A stretch of 5,974 nt of DNA from Gammaproteobacteria bacterium. GTDB lineage: Bacteria > Pseudomonadota > Gammaproteobacteria > SZUA-229. Below the pieces are notes generated by a model. The model saw nothing but the letters and a program-made list of their open reading frames with translations. It was not told where the DNA came from and made no database searches. The stretch is from positions 1 to 5,974 of the forward strand of contig JAESSQ010000048.1 in assembly GCA_016764035.1 (NCBI GenBank). The letters run 5' to 3'. How positions within the stretch are numbered: position 1 is the first letter of the stretch; each line of letters starts with the position of its first letter. Of the stretch, positions 5,208 to 5,974 are shown one piece after another. A program made the position numbers and the translations under genes.

Positions 5208-5244
5208 ATACACAGAGACACTAAAGTTACGTTAAGCTTGCATA

Positions 5245-5974
5245 ATGAACCTATCCGATAAAACTATCGTAATTACTGGCTGTTCAACAGGCATTGGCCA
5301 CTGCGTCGCCACGGGGCTAAAACAGCGAGGATACCACGTTATCGCAACCGCCCGGCGTAAAGAAAGTGTAGCAAAACTCATCAGCGAAGGCTTTGAAAGC
5401 CTGCAACTAGACTTGGCTGACAGTGCGTCGATAGACCATGCTTTCCAGGAAATAATGCACCTTTGCGATGGCAAAATATACGCATTGTTTAATAATGGCG
5501 CTTTTGGCTTGCCGGGCGCTGTCGAAGACCTAAGCCGAGACAACCTGAAATACCAGTTCGAAACCAACGTATTTGGCTGGCTACAACTAACCAATCTGGT
5601 GATTCCAGTAATGCGTAAGCAAGGTTTTGGTCGCATCATTCAAAACAGCTCGGTGTTAGGCTTTGTCGCAATGCCATTTCGCGGTGCATACAATGCCAGC
5701 AAATACGCCATCGAAGGTTTAAGCGACACGCTTCGTCTTGAACTTAAAAACACCAATATATATGTCAGTTTAATCGAACCTGGCCCCATCGCCAGTCAGT
5801 TTCGCGCCAATGCCGTCAAAGCCATGCAACAACATATCGACATCGAAAACAGCGTGCATCGAGAAAAATACCTGGGCGTACTTAAACGCTTAAAGAAACA
5901 AGGCCCAGCCGCACCTTTTACGCTGCCACCCGAGGCCGTACTCAAACGCGTTATTTATGCGTTGGAAGCGAAAA
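5245..5974 (+). CDS. Short-chain dehydrogenase/reductase, YbbO-like (C-terminus cut by the window edge)
   Basis: This is a classical SDR oxidoreductase using NAD(P)H, with 243 codons visible and probably 25-40 missing. The Rossmann entry is VITGCSTGIG (Gly12, Gly16, Gly18). ATARR (34-38) after the second strand offers Arg residues that would favour NADP(H). FNNGAFG (82-88) stands where most SDRs have NNAG; NNGA is a known variant in this subgroup. The catalytic tetrad is Asn108, Ser136, Tyr149 and Lys153 (YNASK), followed by SLIEPGPI after strand 6. The run FTLPPEAV and the overall layout resemble E. coli YbbO, an NADP-dependent aldehyde reductase, but the substrate cannot be read from sequence. 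No signal peptide is seen. The ATG at 5245 puts the Rossmann motif at the usual distance; its Shine-Dalgarno is poor. The gene diverges from the zinc-ribbon gene and is not obviously linked to it functionally. Confidence 0.92.
   Translation, partial: MNLSDKTIVITGCSTGIGHCVATGLKQRGYHVIATARRKESVAKLISEGFESLQLDLADSASIDHAFQEIMHLCDGKIYALFNNGAFGLPGAVEDLSRDNLKYQFETNVFGWLQLTNLVIPVMRKQGFGRIIQNSSVLGFVAMPFRGAYNASKYAIEGLSDTLRLELKNTNIYVSLIEPGPIASQFRANAVKAMQQHIDIENSVHREKYLGVLKRLKKQGPAAPFTLPPEAVLKRVIYALEAK

Overview
The window looks like chromosomal DNA of a gammaproteobacterium of moderate GC content. The best clue is the AspRS, which by eye reads closest to Pseudomonas-type enzymes. A zinc-ribbon FmdB protein directly upstream of aspS, with ruvC nearby, is also a gammaproteobacterial arrangement. 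No rRNA, tRNA, CRISPR array, insertion sequence or phage gene was seen, and no stretch over 300 bases lacks a gene.

Layout, left to right. (1) The N-terminal 89 codons of ruvC (Holliday junction resolvase) run off the left edge on the minus strand. (2) A 154-nt divergent spacer carries a likely ruvC promoter and a strong-looking promoter/operator for the next unit. (3) A plus-strand two-gene type II toxin-antitoxin module follows: a ribbon-helix-helix antitoxin and a Doc/Fic-fold toxin, overlapping by 11 nt. (4) A minus-strand run reads, in transcription order, fmdB-like zinc ribbon, aspS (aspartyl-tRNA synthetase), nadA (quinolinate synthase) and a small alpha/beta hydrolase. Gaps are 131, 21 and 9 nt, and a good promoter with an operator-like palindrome lies upstream of the zinc-ribbon gene. 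(5) A divergent plus-strand short-chain dehydrogenase (YbbO-like) runs off the right edge.

How they fit together. fmdB-aspS-yebC-ruvC-ruvA-ruvB is a common order in gammaproteobacteria. Here yebC is absent from its usual place, and nadA, the hydrolase and the oppositely oriented toxin-antitoxin module lie between aspS and ruvC. AspRS and NadA both draw on the aspartate pool (NadA through iminoaspartate made by NadB, not in the window). AspRS carries the His/Gly pair associated with non-discriminating enzymes, which suggests the organism makes Asn-tRNA(Asn) by transamidation.

The most unusual item is the toxin-antitoxin module. An RHH DNA-binding domain is joined to a C-terminal tail that resembles the Doc-neutralising tail of P1 Phd. 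The promoter has a perfect palindrome between its -35 and -10 boxes, and its predicted transcript start falls on or beside the antitoxin ATG. Nothing here amounts to a wholly new system. All similarity statements are from memory and inspection, not database searches.
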